NCBI RefSeq assembly: GCF_015163075.1
Contig: NZ_JADDXU010000005.1
Location: 248,001 to 312,000, forward strand
From: Streptomyces justiciae
GTDB lineage: Bacteria > Actinomycetota > Actinomycetes > Streptomycetales > Streptomycetaceae
DNA length: 64,000 bases
Reading direction: 5' to 3'
The translations under genes and the position numbers were made by a program. Shown piece by piece: positions 8,621-18,041 of the stretch. Each line of letters opens with the position of its first letter. Within the stretch, counting starts at the first letter, position 1. The notes beneath the pieces were generated by a model. The model did no database searches. It was not told where the DNA came from and was given only the letters and a program-made list of their open reading frames with translations.

Positions 8621-8627
8621 CCGTATG

Positions 8628-8666
8628 ACGAAGGGGCGGTACGGGATTCCCGTACCGCCCCTTCGT
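8628..8666. terminator. 18-bp hairpin terminator
   Basis: A perfect 18-bp stem (8628-8645 with 8649-8666) around a 3-base loop lies between the converging ends of the methyltransferase gene and the ABC ATPase gene. It can serve both strands. Confidence 0.85.
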
Positions 8667-8680
8667 CGTCGTACGACCCG

Positions 8681-9442
8681 CTACAGAACCTTCGACAGGA
8701 ACGCCTGCGTCCGCTCGTGCTGCGGGTTGGACAGGACCTCGCGCGGGTTGCCGGACTCGACGACCACGCCGCCGTCCATGAAGACCAGGCTGTCGCCGAC
8801 CTCGCGGGCGAAGCCCATCTCGTGGGTGACGACGACCATCGTCATGCCCGACTCGGCGAGGTCGCGCATGACGTCGAGGACGTCACCGACCAGCTCCGGG
8901 TCGAGGGCCGAGGTCGGCTCGTCGAACAGCATCAGCTTCGGGTCCATGGCGAGGGCCCGGGCGATGGCGACGCGCTGCTGCTGGCCGCCGGAGAGCTGGG
9001 AGGGGTAGTTCTTCGCCTTGTCGGCGAGGCCCACGCGCTCCAGCAGGTCGCCCGCCCGCTCCCGGGCCTGGGACCTGCTCACGCCCTTGACCTGGATCGG
9101 GGCCTCCATGACGTTCTCCAGCGCCGTCATGTGCGGGAACAGGTTGAACCGCTGGAACACCATGCCGATGTCCCGGCGCTGGAGGGCGACCTCGCTGTCC
9201 TTGAGCTCGTACAGCTTGTCGCCCTTCTGGCGGTAGCCGACGAGCTGGCCGTCGACGTACAGCCGGCCGGCGTTGATCTTCTCGAGGTGGTTGATGCACC
9301 GCAGGAAGGTCGACTTGCCGGAGCCGGAAGGGCCGATGAGGCAGAACACCTCGCCCTGCTTGACCTCCAGGTCGATGCCCTTGAGGACTTCCACCGGGCC
9401 GAAGGACTTGTGCACGCCCTCGGACTTCACCATGGCGGTCAT
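8681..9442 (-). CDS. amino-acid ABC transporter ATP-binding protein
   Basis: This 253-residue ATPase of the polar-amino-acid importer family (GlnQ/HisP type) has Walker A G-P-S-G-S-G-K-S-T, a Q-loop in V-F-Q-R-F-N-L-F-P, the signature L-S-G-G-Q-Q-Q-R-V, Walker B L-M-L-F-D-E-P-T and switch H-E-M-G. It powers uptake by the permease encoded just upstream, whose last 4 bases overlap its start (ATGA). It is the last gene of the binding-protein/permease/ATPase operon. Confidence 0.95.
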   Translation of the reverse strand: MTAMVKSEGVHKSFGPVEVLKGIDLEVKQGEVFCLIGPSGSGKSTFLRCINHLEKINAGRLYVDGQLVGYRQKGDKLYELKDSEVALQRRDIGMVFQRFNLFPHMTALENVMEAPIQVKGVSRSQARERAGDLLERVGLADKAKNYPSQLSGGQQQRVAIARALAMDPKLMLFDEPTSALDPELVGDVLDVMRDLAESGMTMVVVTHEMGFAREVGDSLVFMDGGVVVESGNPREVLSNPQHERTQAFLSKVL

Positions 9443-10410
9443 GCCGTGTTACCCCTCTCGCGGCTGAAGGCCATCATGTTGACCTTGATCTTCTGCCACG
9501 GAGTGGGCGGCAGGTTCCGGGACGAGCCGCGGGCGTAACGCCGCTCCAGGTAGAACTGGAAGACGCTGAACACGCTGGTCATGACCAGGTACCAGATGCA
9601 CGCCACGAACAGCATCTCCATGACGGCGTACGACGTGGAGCCGATCGTCGACGTGGCGCGCAGCAGTTCGTTGTACGTCACCGCGTACACCAGCGACGAG
9701 GTCTTCAGCATGTTGATGAACTCGTTGCCGGTCGGCGGCACGATCACCCGCATCGCCTGCGGGATCACGATGCGGCGCAGCGTCTTGGCGTGGCTCATGC
9801 CGAGCGCGTGCGAGGCCTCGGTCTGGCCCTCGTCGACGGCCAGCAGGCCGGCGCGGCAGATCTCCGCCATGTACGCGGCCTCGTTCAGCCCCAGGCCGAG
9901 GAGCGCGGCCATGAACGGCGTCATGACGTCGACCATCTCGTCCTTGTAGATCGGACCGAGATTCAGCGTGGGGAAGATCAGCGCCAGGTTGAACCAGAGC
10001 AGCAGCTGGACGTAGACCGGGGTCCCGCGGAAGAACCAGATGTAGACCCAGGCCACCCAGCTGGTCACCGGGTTCTTGGAGAGCCGCATGACCGCCAGGA
10101 TCACGCCGAGGACCACGCCCATGACCATCGCGAGGACGCTGATCAGCAGGGTGCGGCCGGCGCCCTTGAGGACCGTGTCGTCGAAGACGTAGTCGCCGAC
10201 CGCGGACCACTGGATCTTGTCGGCCGTGGCGAACGCGTTGACCAGCAGGCCGACGAGCGCCAGGACGACGACCGCGCTGACGTAGCGGCCCCAGTGGCGG
10301 ACCGGGACGGCCTTGATCGCCTCAGGGGCGACGGAGGCGGCGGAGGCGGAGGCCTCCTTGGAGACCGGCGGCGTCGCGTCCGCCGGCTCCTTCTCGAACT
10401 TGTCAGTCAC
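9439..10410 (-). CDS. amino-acid ABC transporter permease
   Basis: This 323-residue HisM/GlnP-type inner-membrane permease has an Ala/Pro-rich cytoplasmic N-terminus of about 40 residues, then a first membrane span (Y-V-S-A-V-V-V-L-A-L-V-G-L-L-V) and about five more. The EAA loop that docks the ATPase is seen as E-A-S-H-A-L-G-M-S-H-A-K. Having one permease gene means a homodimeric channel. It lies 30 bp downstream of the binding protein and overlaps the ATPase gene by 4 bp. Confidence 0.94.
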   Translation of the reverse strand: MTDKFEKEPADATPPVSKEASASAASVAPEAIKAVPVRHWGRYVSAVVVLALVGLLVNAFATADKIQWSAVGDYVFDDTVLKGAGRTLLISVLAMVMGVVLGVILAVMRLSKNPVTSWVAWVYIWFFRGTPVYVQLLLWFNLALIFPTLNLGPIYKDEMVDVMTPFMAALLGLGLNEAAYMAEICRAGLLAVDEGQTEASHALGMSHAKTLRRIVIPQAMRVIVPPTGNEFINMLKTSSLVYAVTYNELLRATSTIGSTSYAVMEMLFVACIWYLVMTSVFSVFQFYLERRYARGSSRNLPPTPWQKIKVNMMAFSRERGNTA

Positions 10411-10440
10411 CGTGACTGCCCTTCAGTGGTGCCGGGTCGG

Positions 10441-11406
10441 TCACTTGCCGCCGTTGATCGCGGCCTTGTCGATGGCGCCGGACTGGGCGCCCCACTTGTC
10501 GAGGATCTTCTTGTACGTGCCGTCCTCGATGATCGCGTTGACGGCCGCCTCCAGCGCGGAGGTGAGCTCCTTGTTGTCCTTGTTCACGGCGATGCCGAAC
10601 GGACCGGCGTCGACCTGCTCGCCGACGACCTCGAAGGCGTTGCCGCCGTCGGCCTTGCGGGCCAGGTCGACCGCGACCGGGTAGTCGTTGACACCGGCGA
10701 CGGCGCCGCCCGACTTCACACGGGTCTGGGCCTCGGTGTCGTTCTCGAACGACTCGATGTCGATCTTCTTCTTGCCGTCCTTCGTGCAAGCCTTGGACTG
10801 CGCCTGGAGGGCGGCCTCGTACGTCGTACCGCGCTGCACGGCGGCGGTCTGGCCGCAGAGGTCCTCGATGGACTTGATGCCCTTCGGGTTGCCCTTGGCG
10901 ACGTAGACGGCGGTGCCGGCCTTGAAGTAGTCGACGAAGTCGACACCCGGGCCGAGCTTCTTGCCCTTGTCGTCCAGGCCCTCCTGGCGCTGCTTGGTGT
11001 CCGTCATGGAGGACATCGCCAGGTCGTAGCGGCCCGAGTTCAGCGCGGTGATCAGGCCGTCGAAGGAACCGGAGGTGAACTTGAACTCCACGCCCAGCTT
11101 CTCGCCCAGGGCGTTGGCGATGTCGATGTCGACACCGACGATCTTGCCGCCCTCCTGGTACTCCATGGGCGCGTACTCGGCGTTGGTGCCGGCCTTGATG
11201 ACACCGGCCTTCTGGATGTCCGCGGGCAGCTTGTCGAAGAGCGGCGCCTTGCTGGAGGACGCGCTCTCCTTCGAGCCGCTGTCGTTGCCGCTGTCCGTCT
11301 GGTCACCGCAGCCGGTGAGAAGCAGGGCGCCTGCGACCGCGATCGAGCCGACCGCTGCGAGCCGGGAGCGGGCGGCGGTCGTACGACGGGTGGAGCTTGC
11401 GGTCAT
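10441..11406 (-). CDS. amino-acid ABC transporter substrate-binding lipoprotein
   Basis: This 321-residue SBP_bac_3 protein has an N-terminus with Arg-rich residues, a hydrophobic span and the lipobox L-L-L-T-G-C, so Cys33 or so would be lipidated and the protein held outside the membrane. The body has the family's Y-A-P-M-E-Y-Q-E-G-G-K-I-V-G-V-D-I-D-I-A and the D-T-K-Q-R region. I start at ATG 11406, preceded by GGAGGAAC; the open frame extends 33 codons further without support. Polar amino acids are the likely cargo; which one cannot be said. First gene of its operon. Confidence 0.93.
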   Translation of the reverse strand: MTASSTRRTTAARSRLAAVGSIAVAGALLLTGCGDQTDSGNDSGSKESASSSKAPLFDKLPADIQKAGVIKAGTNAEYAPMEYQEGGKIVGVDIDIANALGEKLGVEFKFTSGSFDGLITALNSGRYDLAMSSMTDTKQRQEGLDDKGKKLGPGVDFVDYFKAGTAVYVAKGNPKGIKSIEDLCGQTAAVQRGTTYEAALQAQSKACTKDGKKKIDIESFENDTEAQTRVKSGGAVAGVNDYPVAVDLARKADGGNAFEVVGEQVDAGPFGIAVNKDNKELTSALEAAVNAIIEDGTYKKILDKWGAQSGAIDKAAINGGK

Positions 11407-12023
11407 GGTGGGTTCCTCCGGCGGATGGGTGGAGTTGCCGATGGGGCGGGCTTCTGCCGATGGGGTCGGCAGGGGCCTTGGTTTCCTAGGTCGACGAGAG
11501 CACACGCCTTCGAGTGCCGCGACCTCGTGTGATTACGGCATCTTGCCATTCGGACTGCGCCATTCAGGGGGCCAGCCATGTCAAAATCGGATAACGGGTG
11601 ACCCCCGAACCGCATCAGGTCGGACATCAAGGCCGCACCTCTTGCGGGAATCTCTCCTTCCGGCCGGAGGATCTTCGGCGCATCTCACGATGCGAGCGCC
11701 GACCTCCTGGCGTGAACGACGGCTCGACCCGCTGTCAAGAGGGTGTCGAGGACGTGTCCACATATTTGTTCATGATTCATGTCACCGATATGTGATGTGC
11801 GAGGTCCGTCATGTGACCTTGCACGTATTGGACTCGTCGCAGGTGCCGTCCGTCCGGTAAGAAGGTTCTTTACACCCCTCATCCGGGGCTCAGGGCGCGT
11901 GTGCGGCGCGCCCGTCGTGCACGGCCCGTACGCATCACCGACACAGGGCCGTACGCGGTGCCCGCCCACTTCTCAACCAGGAGTGGCCACCCTCAAACCA
12001 TGAATATCTAAGGGGTAGAACAA
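11407..12023. other. 617-bp spacer between ABC operon and malic enzyme gene
   Basis: No convincing gene lies here; the short open frames have no ribosome sites and atypical residues. The spacer holds the divergent promoters. A consensus TTGACA toward the ABC operon lies at 11579-11584 with no clear -10. A CGCATC/GATGCG hairpin sits near 11678-11696. The stretch from about 11755 to 11880 is less GC-rich than its surroundings. AAGGGG at 12010-12015 serves as ribosome site for the GTG start at 12024. Confidence 0.5.
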
Positions 12024-13247
<1,224 letters not shown>

Positions 13248-13263
13248 GGTGGGTGAACGTGGG

Positions 13264-13303
13264 GTGGCCCCGTCCGGCTGTGTGCCGGGCGGGGTCACTT
13301 TTT
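13264..13303 (+). terminator. intrinsic terminator of malic enzyme gene
   Basis: A 15-bp GC-rich stem with one mismatch and one G-T pair (13264-13278 with 13284-13298) is followed at once by five T residues, a classic rho-independent terminator 16 bases after the stop codon. Confidence 0.88.
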
Positions 13304-13410
13304 ACTTGGCGGCGAGTCCGTTCGGGTGGTCGTGAGGTCCGTGGCAAGAGGGCGTGTGTCACAGGGCTCTCCGGTTCCCCCGAGGCGCGCGGAACCCTAT
13401 CGTCAACATC

Positions 13411-14376
13411 ATGTTCGCTGCCTATGCCGCCCGCATCGATCGTGACCAGCCGCTCTCCGGACTCGAGTTGGGGGAGCGGCCGGCTCCCGAGGCCCGCTCC
13501 GGCTGGAGCGTGATCGACGTCAAGGCCGCCTCCCTCAACCACCACGACCTCTGGTCCCTCAAGGGCGTCGGCATCACGGAGGACCTGCTGCCGATGATCC
13601 TCGGCTGTGACGCCGCCGGTGTCGACGAGGACGGCAACGAGGTCGTCCTGCACTCGGTGATCGGCCAGAGCGGTCACGGCGTCGGCCCCAAGGAGCCCCG
13701 CTCCATCCTCACCGAGCGCTATCAGGGCACCTTCGCCGAGCAGGTCACCGTGCCGACCTGGAACGTGCTGCCCAAGCCCAAGGAGCTCTCCTTCGCGGAG
13801 GCGGCCTGTCTGCCCACGGCGTGGCTGACGGCGTACCGCATGCTCTTCACCAACGCCGGTGTACGGCCCGGCGACTCGGTCCTCGTCCAGGGCGCCGGCG
13901 GCGGGGTCGCCACGGCTGCGATCGTGCTCGGCAAGGCGGCCGGGCTGCGGGTCTTCGCGACCAGCCGGGACGAGGCCAAGCGCAAGCGGGCGATCGAGCT
14001 GGGGGCCGTGGAGGCGGTGGAGTCCGGTGCGCGGCTGCCGCAGCGGGTCGACGCCGTCATCGAGACGGTCGGTGCGGCCACCTGGTCGCACTCGGTGAAG
14101 TCGCTGAAGCCGGGCGGCACGCTCGTCATCTCCGGTGCGACGAGCGGTGACCGGCCCTCGCATGCCGAGCTGACCCGGATCTTCTTCCTTGAACTCAAGG
14201 TCGTGGGCTCGACGATGGGCACCAAGGACGAGCTGGAGGACCTGCTGTCCTTCTGCGCCGCCACCGGGGTCCGCCCGGTCATCGACGAGGAGCTTCCACT
14301 GGACCGGGCCCGGGAGGGCTTCGAGCGGCTGGCGTCGGGGGAGCAGTTCGGAAAGATCGTGCTGACGAACTCCTGA
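13411..14376 (+). CDS. zinc-binding-type dehydrogenase / quinone oxidoreductase family
   Basis: This 321-residue medium-chain reductase has a GroES-like N-terminal domain (V-D-V/I-D-V-K-A-A-S-L-N-H-H-D-L-W) and a nucleotide loop G-A-G-G-G-V-A-T-A-A-I near residue 155. The Y/T-S-R segment at the end of the second Rossmann strand suggests NADPH. The structural-zinc cysteine lobe of alcohol dehydrogenases is missing, so it is closer to quinone oxidoreductases. ATG 13411 fits homologues better than the longer frame from 13354. There is no clear ribosome site, and TATCGT at 13398-13403 would place a transcript start close to the ATG. Confidence 0.85.
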   Translation: MFAAYAARIDRDQPLSGLELGERPAPEARSGWSVIDVKAASLNHHDLWSLKGVGITEDLLPMILGCDAAGVDEDGNEVVLHSVIGQSGHGVGPKEPRSILTERYQGTFAEQVTVPTWNVLPKPKELSFAEAACLPTAWLTAYRMLFTNAGVRPGDSVLVQGAGGGVATAAIVLGKAAGLRVFATSRDEAKRKRAIELGAVEAVESGARLPQRVDAVIETVGAATWSHSVKSLKPGGTLVISGATSGDRPSHAELTRIFFLELKVVGSTMGTKDELEDLLSFCAATGVRPVIDEELPLDRAREGFERLASGEQFGKIVLTNS

Positions 14377-14404
14377 GTCCGGTTGGTGGGTTGGTCGGTC
14401 GAGG

Positions 14405-14432
14405 GGCGGGTCCGGATGCCGGGCCCGCCTTT
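14405..14432 (+). terminator. hairpin terminator after the oxidoreductase gene
   Basis: An 11-bp stem, GGCGGGTCCGG (14405-14415) with CCGGGCCCGCC (14419-14429, one G-T pair), encloses a 3-base loop and is followed by TTT. Confidence 0.75.
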
Positions 14433-14445
14433 CTCGTGCCTGGAC

Positions 14446-14490
14446 TGTCAACTTTGGTTGACGCCTCACGGTTGTCAACGTAGGTTGACA
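14446..14490 (+). promoter_or_regulatory. twin GTCAAC-N4-GTTGAC palindromes over a leaderless promoter
   Basis: Two palindromes, TGTCAACTTTGGTTGACG (14446-14463) and TGTCAACGTAGGTTGACA (14473-14490), stand 27 bp apart centre to centre. The right arm of the first supplies a -35 TTGACG (14458-14463). Exactly 17 bases on, the second holds a -10 TAGGTT (14481-14486). The expected transcript start falls on the A of the ATG at 14493, so the mRNA would have no leader, in keeping with the lack of a ribosome site. A repressor bound here would cover both promoter boxes. Confidence 0.75.
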
Positions 14491-14492
14491 TC

Positions 14493-14702
14493 ATGACCGA
14501 AGCAACGGATCTCGCCGAGCGGGCGGGTGACCGCGACCCCCGGATCGGCCTGCGGGCCGTCGCCGCGCTGCGCCGGCTCCTTGAACAGCTGGAGTCCGTG
14601 CAGGTGCGCAGCGCGCGCAACCAGGGCTGGTCGTGGCAGGAGATCGCCGCGGAACTCGGTGTGACCAGGCAGGCCGTGCACAAGAAGTACGGGAGGCATT
14701 GA
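14493..14702 (+). CDS. small helix-turn-helix protein, likely autoregulator
   Basis: This 69-residue protein is entirely helical. A linker of two helices leads to an HTH at about residues 46-66 (W-S-W-Q-E-I-A-A-E-L-G-V-T-R-Q-A-V-H-K-K-Y), which looks like a sigma-region-4 or Xre/MerR-like recognition unit. It ends in TGATG, so its stop overlaps the ATG of the Clp_N gene and the two are translated together. Given the palindromic operator at its own promoter, autorepression is the simplest reading. The signal that relieves it may be bound by the partner protein; that is inference. Confidence 0.8.
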   Translation: MTEATDLAERAGDRDPRIGLRAVAALRRLLEQLESVQVRSARNQGWSWQEIAAELGVTRQAVHKKYGRH

Positions 14703-15274
14703 TGTTCGAGCGGTTCACGAAGGACGCCCGGGCTGTGGTGACGGGTGCGGTCGAGCACGCGGAACGGGCCGGGTCGGAGACCGTCGACGCCGAGCACATG
14801 CTGCTCGCGCTGCTCGACCGGGAGGGCAGCCGGGCGTCGTTCGCGCTCGCCTCGGTCGGGGGTGCGGGGTGGTTGGAGTCGGTACGGGAGGCGCTGGGCG
14901 AGGCCCGTCGGCGGGGCGGGCTGTCCCAGGCCGACACCGACGCGCTGGCCGGACTCGGGATCGACGTGTCGGAGATCGTCGCCCGGGTCGAGGAGGCGCA
15001 CGGCGTCGGCGCGATGTCCGGCGACCGCGCGGGGGCGGGGCGCTGGTCCGGGTGGTCGGGGCGCCGCCCGTTCAGCAGGAGCGCGAAGGACGTGCTCGTA
15101 CGGGCGCTGCGCGTCGCCGTCGGCCACAAGGACCGCCACGTCGGCGACGAACACATCCTGCTCGCCCTGACCACGGGCCCCGGAGTCCCCGCCGAGGTCC
15201 TCGCGGACCACGGGGTCACGTACGAGGCCCTGACCCGCGTGCTCTACGGCGGGGGAGAGGCGAAGGCGGGCTGA
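14702..15274 (+). CDS. Clp N-terminal (Clp_N) domain protein without ATPase
   Basis: This 190-residue protein is made only of the double Clp_N repeat of ClpC/ClpA: F-E-R-F-T-K-D-A-R at the start, D-A-E-H-M-L-L-A-L-L-D in repeat 1, and G-D-E-H-I-L-L-A-L in repeat 2 at about residue 152. There is no Walker motif. Free-standing Clp_N proteins may bind adaptors or substrates, or sequester ClpC/ClpP factors. In Streptomyces they often pair with a small HTH gene, as here with a 1-base overlap. I suggest a sensor of protein damage, with low certainty. Confidence 0.8.
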   Translation: MFERFTKDARAVVTGAVEHAERAGSETVDAEHMLLALLDREGSRASFALASVGGAGWLESVREALGEARRRGGLSQADTDALAGLGIDVSEIVARVEEAHGVGAMSGDRAGAGRWSGWSGRRPFSRSAKDVLVRALRVAVGHKDRHVGDEHILLALTTGPGVPAEVLADHGVTYEALTRVLYGGGEAKAG

Positions 15275-15535
15275 GGGAGGGGTGGGGCAGGAGCGCGGGT
15301 CGGAAGCGCAGATCAGGAGCGCGGGGCTTTCGCGCGGCGGCGACTGGGAGGGGGCTCCCTTTGACGCCGCCGCGCTGCTGCCGAGGGGGACGGCATCGCC
15401 GGGGTGCCGTTGGGTGGGGCTACGGGGCGGCGTTGCCTGGGCCTACGGGGCGACGTCGCCCGGGCCCACGAGGCGATGCCGCCTGTGTCGGACGCGATGC
15501 GGCCGGTACTCGGAAGGCAATGCCGTCCGGTACTC
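15275..15535. other. gene-free GC-rich spacer leading into the repeat tract
   Basis: No gene is credible here; the overlapping open frames are Arg/Gly/Pro-rich shadows of GC-skewed DNA. The stretch contains loosely related copies of phrases such as GGCCTACGGGGCGACGTCGC and CGATGCCG that grade into the regular 46-bp repeats further right, which suggests older decayed units of the same array. Confidence 0.45.
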
Positions 15536-15745
15536 GGGAGGTGCCGTCGCTGCTACCCGGGAGGCGAGGCCGTCCGTGTCCCGAGGTGTTGTCGCCGGTC
15601 GCCTGGGGGGCGAGGCTGCCTGTGTCCCGAGGCGTCGTCGCCGGTCTTCCTAGGGAGGCGAAGCTGCCTGGCCCGAGGTGTTGTCGCCGGTCTCCCTGGG
15701 GAGGCGAGGCTGCCTGTGCCCTGAGGTGTCGTCACCGGTTCCCGG
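15536..15745. repeat. degenerate 46-bp tandem repeat, about 4.5 copies
   Basis: Units start near 15536, 15582, 15628, 15674 and 15722 and share a core that begins CGAGGTGTTGTCGCCGGTC and ends GGCGAGGCTGCCTGTG, with 46-bp spacing (48 for the last). Because 46 is not a multiple of three and all frames are interrupted in a family-unlike way, it is not a coding repeat. It lies between the Clp_N gene and the end of the padR gene. Function is unknown. Confidence 0.8.
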
Positions 15746-15766
15746 GGAGGTGCCGTCGGCCCGTGC

Positions 15767-16855
15767 TCAGTCCCTTCGTGTCCTCAGCAGCGCCCCGATG
15801 TGAGCCGCCGCCGTCGACAAGTGGTGGCGGGCGGCCTGGAGTTGGTCCTGGGTGACGCCGTGGTCTCGGGCCGCGTCGCGGATGTCGTCGCGGAAGCGGT
15901 CGAGGAGGCGGTCCAGGTCGCGGGCCGGTTCGCCGGTGCCCGTGTCATGGGCCCAGGCCGGTTCGTAGTCGGCGGGGAAGTCCTCCGGGGTCTCGGAGTA
16001 CTCGGGCGCCGACGCCGGTGCGGACTTCGCGGACTGCCTGCCGTGCCGTTCGTCGCCGGTCCGGCCGAACCCGAAGTCCTTCCCGAACTCCTTGCCGAAG
16101 TCCTTCCCGAACTCGCCGAACTCCTTGGCCAGTTCGGTCAGCCCCTCACGCACCCCCGTGGGCCAGTCGCCCCGCGCGAAATGGTCCTGCACCTGCTCCT
16201 GGACCCGCCGGGCGATCCGCTGCACCTCCTCCTGGGCCTGCTCCCGCGCCCGCTCCTGCGCCTCCTTGGCCTGCCGCCGGGCCCGCTGGGCCTCCTCGCG
16301 AGCCCGCCTGCTCTCGTCCTTGGCGCGCCGGGCCTGCTCCTTCCACTCCTGCTTGACGCGGCGCATCTCCTCCTTGGCCGCGCGCCAGGACTCCTTGTCG
16401 GCGTACTCGGCGAAATCCCCGAGGCCGCCGTCCTGAGCGCGACCGCCGTCACCGCTGCCACCGCCACGGCGGGCCTCGGAGGCGGCCGCGCGCATCTCGC
16501 GCCGCAGATCACCCGCCGCGCCCCGCACATCGGCCCGGATCTCGGCGGCGAGCTCCGCGACCGACTCCCGGATCTCCAGCTCCAGGTCGGCGAGTTCACC
16601 GCTGCGGTCGGCCAGCTCGGCGCGGCCGGCGTCCGTGATGGCGTACACCTTGCGGCCGCCCTCGGTGGTGTGCGTGACCAGGCCCTCGGCCTCCAGCTTG
16701 GCCAGCCGGGGGTAGACGGTGCCGGCCGACGGCGCGTAGAGCCCCTGGAAGCGCTCCTCCAGCAGCCGTATCACCTCGTAGCCGTGCCGCGGGGCCTCGT
16801 CGAGCAGCTTCAGCAGGTAGAGGCGGAGGCGGCCGTGGGCGAAGACGGGGGGCAT
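15767..16855 (-). CDS. PadR-family regulator with long charged helical C-terminus
   Basis: This 362-residue protein has a PadR winged helix at residues 1-80 (L-R-L-Y-L-L-K-L-L-D-E-A-P-R-H-G-Y-E-V-I and G-T-V-Y-P-R-L-A-K-L-E-A-E-G-L-V). The rest, about 280 residues, is unusually long for PadR. It includes a Lys/Arg/Glu-rich coiled-coil segment at about 165-240 (R-R-A-R-E-E-A-Q-R-A-R-R-Q-A-K-E) and a Phe/Gly/Lys repeat (E-F-G-K-D-F-G). The ATG at 16855 comes 1 base after the stop of the DUF4097 gene, so translation is coupled. It probably represses this operon through the ATATCGCG sites upstream of the first gene. Confidence 0.87.
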   Translation of the reverse strand: MPPVFAHGRLRLYLLKLLDEAPRHGYEVIRLLEERFQGLYAPSAGTVYPRLAKLEAEGLVTHTTEGGRKVYAITDAGRAELADRSGELADLELEIRESVAELAAEIRADVRGAAGDLRREMRAAASEARRGGGSGDGGRAQDGGLGDFAEYADKESWRAAKEEMRRVKQEWKEQARRAKDESRRAREEAQRARRQAKEAQERAREQAQEEVQRIARRVQEQVQDHFARGDWPTGVREGLTELAKEFGEFGKDFGKEFGKDFGFGRTGDERHGRQSAKSAPASAPEYSETPEDFPADYEPAWAHDTGTGEPARDLDRLLDRFRDDIRDAARDHGVTQDQLQAARHHLSTAAAHIGALLRTRRD

Positions 16856-16856
16856 G

Positions 16857-17984
16857 TCAGAGCACCTTCTTGTCGGTCGTGCCGTCGGCCGGGGTGGCAT
16901 CAGTGGGGTCGGTGGCGTCCGAGCCCTCCGCGGCGCCACCCGGGCCGGAAACGGAATTGTCCCCCGAGTCGCTCTTCGACTGGTCCACCGGGTCGGAGTC
17001 GTCGACCGGGTCGGAGTCCACCGGATCGGCGTCCACCACGAGGTGCTCCACACGGCGACCGGCGTGATCCTCCGTCCCGCCCTCCGTCCCGCCCTCCGTC
17101 ACGCGCTCCACGCGATGCTCCGCGTGGGCGTCGAAGCCGCCGCCGTCCTCCCAGGCACCGTCCGCTTCCGTCTCGTCCTCCCGGGGCGGCCGGTGCAGCA
17201 GGGCGATCAAGCCGGAGACCGTGGTCGCGCGGAGCTTGCCCGTGCCGGCGCCGAGGCGGCCGGTGACCTTGTGGGCGCCCCACTGGCCGTGCACCCGGAG
17301 GCCGTCGAAGGCGTTGGAGATGGTGCCGCTGGCGGTGTTGGCCTCCACCTCGGCGTCGGCCGGCTGCGGCAGCCGGATCGCGATCTCACCGGAGACACTG
17401 GTCAGCCGGACGTCGGTCGGGCCGTTCGGATCGAGGTCCACGATCATCGAGCCGCTGACCGAGTCGGCCTTGACGGAGGAGCCCGAGCCCTCGACGACGG
17501 TGAGGTCGCCGGAGACGGAGTTGAAGCGGAGGTCGCCGGTGACGGCCTGGGCCTCCAGGTTCCCGGAGACGGTGTCGGCGCGGACCGGTCCGGAGAGCCC
17601 GACCAGGGTGGTGTCGCCGGTGACGCCCTTCACCGACGAGGCCCCGCGGATGCCCGAGACGACGGCCCCGGCGCCCACCACCCCCACCTCGACGCGCGTG
17701 TCGGCCGGCACGGCCAGGGAGACGACGGCACTGCGCCGCCAGCCCTTGCGGTCGAGCCACTTGAGGAAGCCCTTCCAGGGCAGGTCGTCGTAGGCGACGG
17801 TGAGGGTGCCGCCCTCCTGGTTCACGACCAGGGGTGGGCCCTCCAGCTCGGAGACCTCCAGGCGGGCGGAACCTTCGTCCGTGCCCACGACGTTCACCGT
17901 TCCGTTGACGATGCGCACATGCAGTTCGCGCACCGGCTCGTCGAACGACAGCTTCCCGGGCTCCGAGACGGACCACTCGGACAT
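16857..17984 (-). CDS. DUF4097-family beta-strand repeat protein
   Basis: This 375-residue protein has a core of about 280 residues made of repeated short strands of the form S-G-S/D-L-x-V/A (V-S-G-N-L-E-A-Q-A-V-T-G-D-L-R, V-S-G-D-L-T-V, V-S-G-S-M-I-V), the pattern of DUF4097/DUF4098 adhesin-like right-handed beta solenoids. The last 90 residues are acidic and disordered with a D-P-V-D repeat. There is no signal peptide. I set the start at ATG 17984, with GGGGAGG upstream. It forms an operon with the PadR regulator, a pairing common in Streptomyces. Its job is unknown. Confidence 0.85.
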   Translation of the reverse strand: MSEWSVSEPGKLSFDEPVRELHVRIVNGTVNVVGTDEGSARLEVSELEGPPLVVNQEGGTLTVAYDDLPWKGFLKWLDRKGWRRSAVVSLAVPADTRVEVGVVGAGAVVSGIRGASSVKGVTGDTTLVGLSGPVRADTVSGNLEAQAVTGDLRFNSVSGDLTVVEGSGSSVKADSVSGSMIVDLDPNGPTDVRLTSVSGEIAIRLPQPADAEVEANTASGTISNAFDGLRVHGQWGAHKVTGRLGAGTGKLRATTVSGLIALLHRPPREDETEADGAWEDGGGFDAHAEHRVERVTEGGTEGGTEDHAGRRVEHLVVDADPVDSDPVDDSDPVDQSKSDSGDNSVSGPGGAAEGSDATDPTDATPADGTTDKKVL

Positions 17985-18041
17985 GGCACTGACCTCCCCG
18001 TGACAACGACACACGACCCACGACGCCACACCACACACGCC

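Noticed and set aside
11598..12003. Small genes in the spacer before the malic enzyme gene
   Set aside because: No ribosome sites, unusual residue make-up, and frames on both strands of like quality.
15536..15745. CRISPR array
   Set aside because: Repeats are tandem and diverged with no unique spacers between them, and no cas gene is near.
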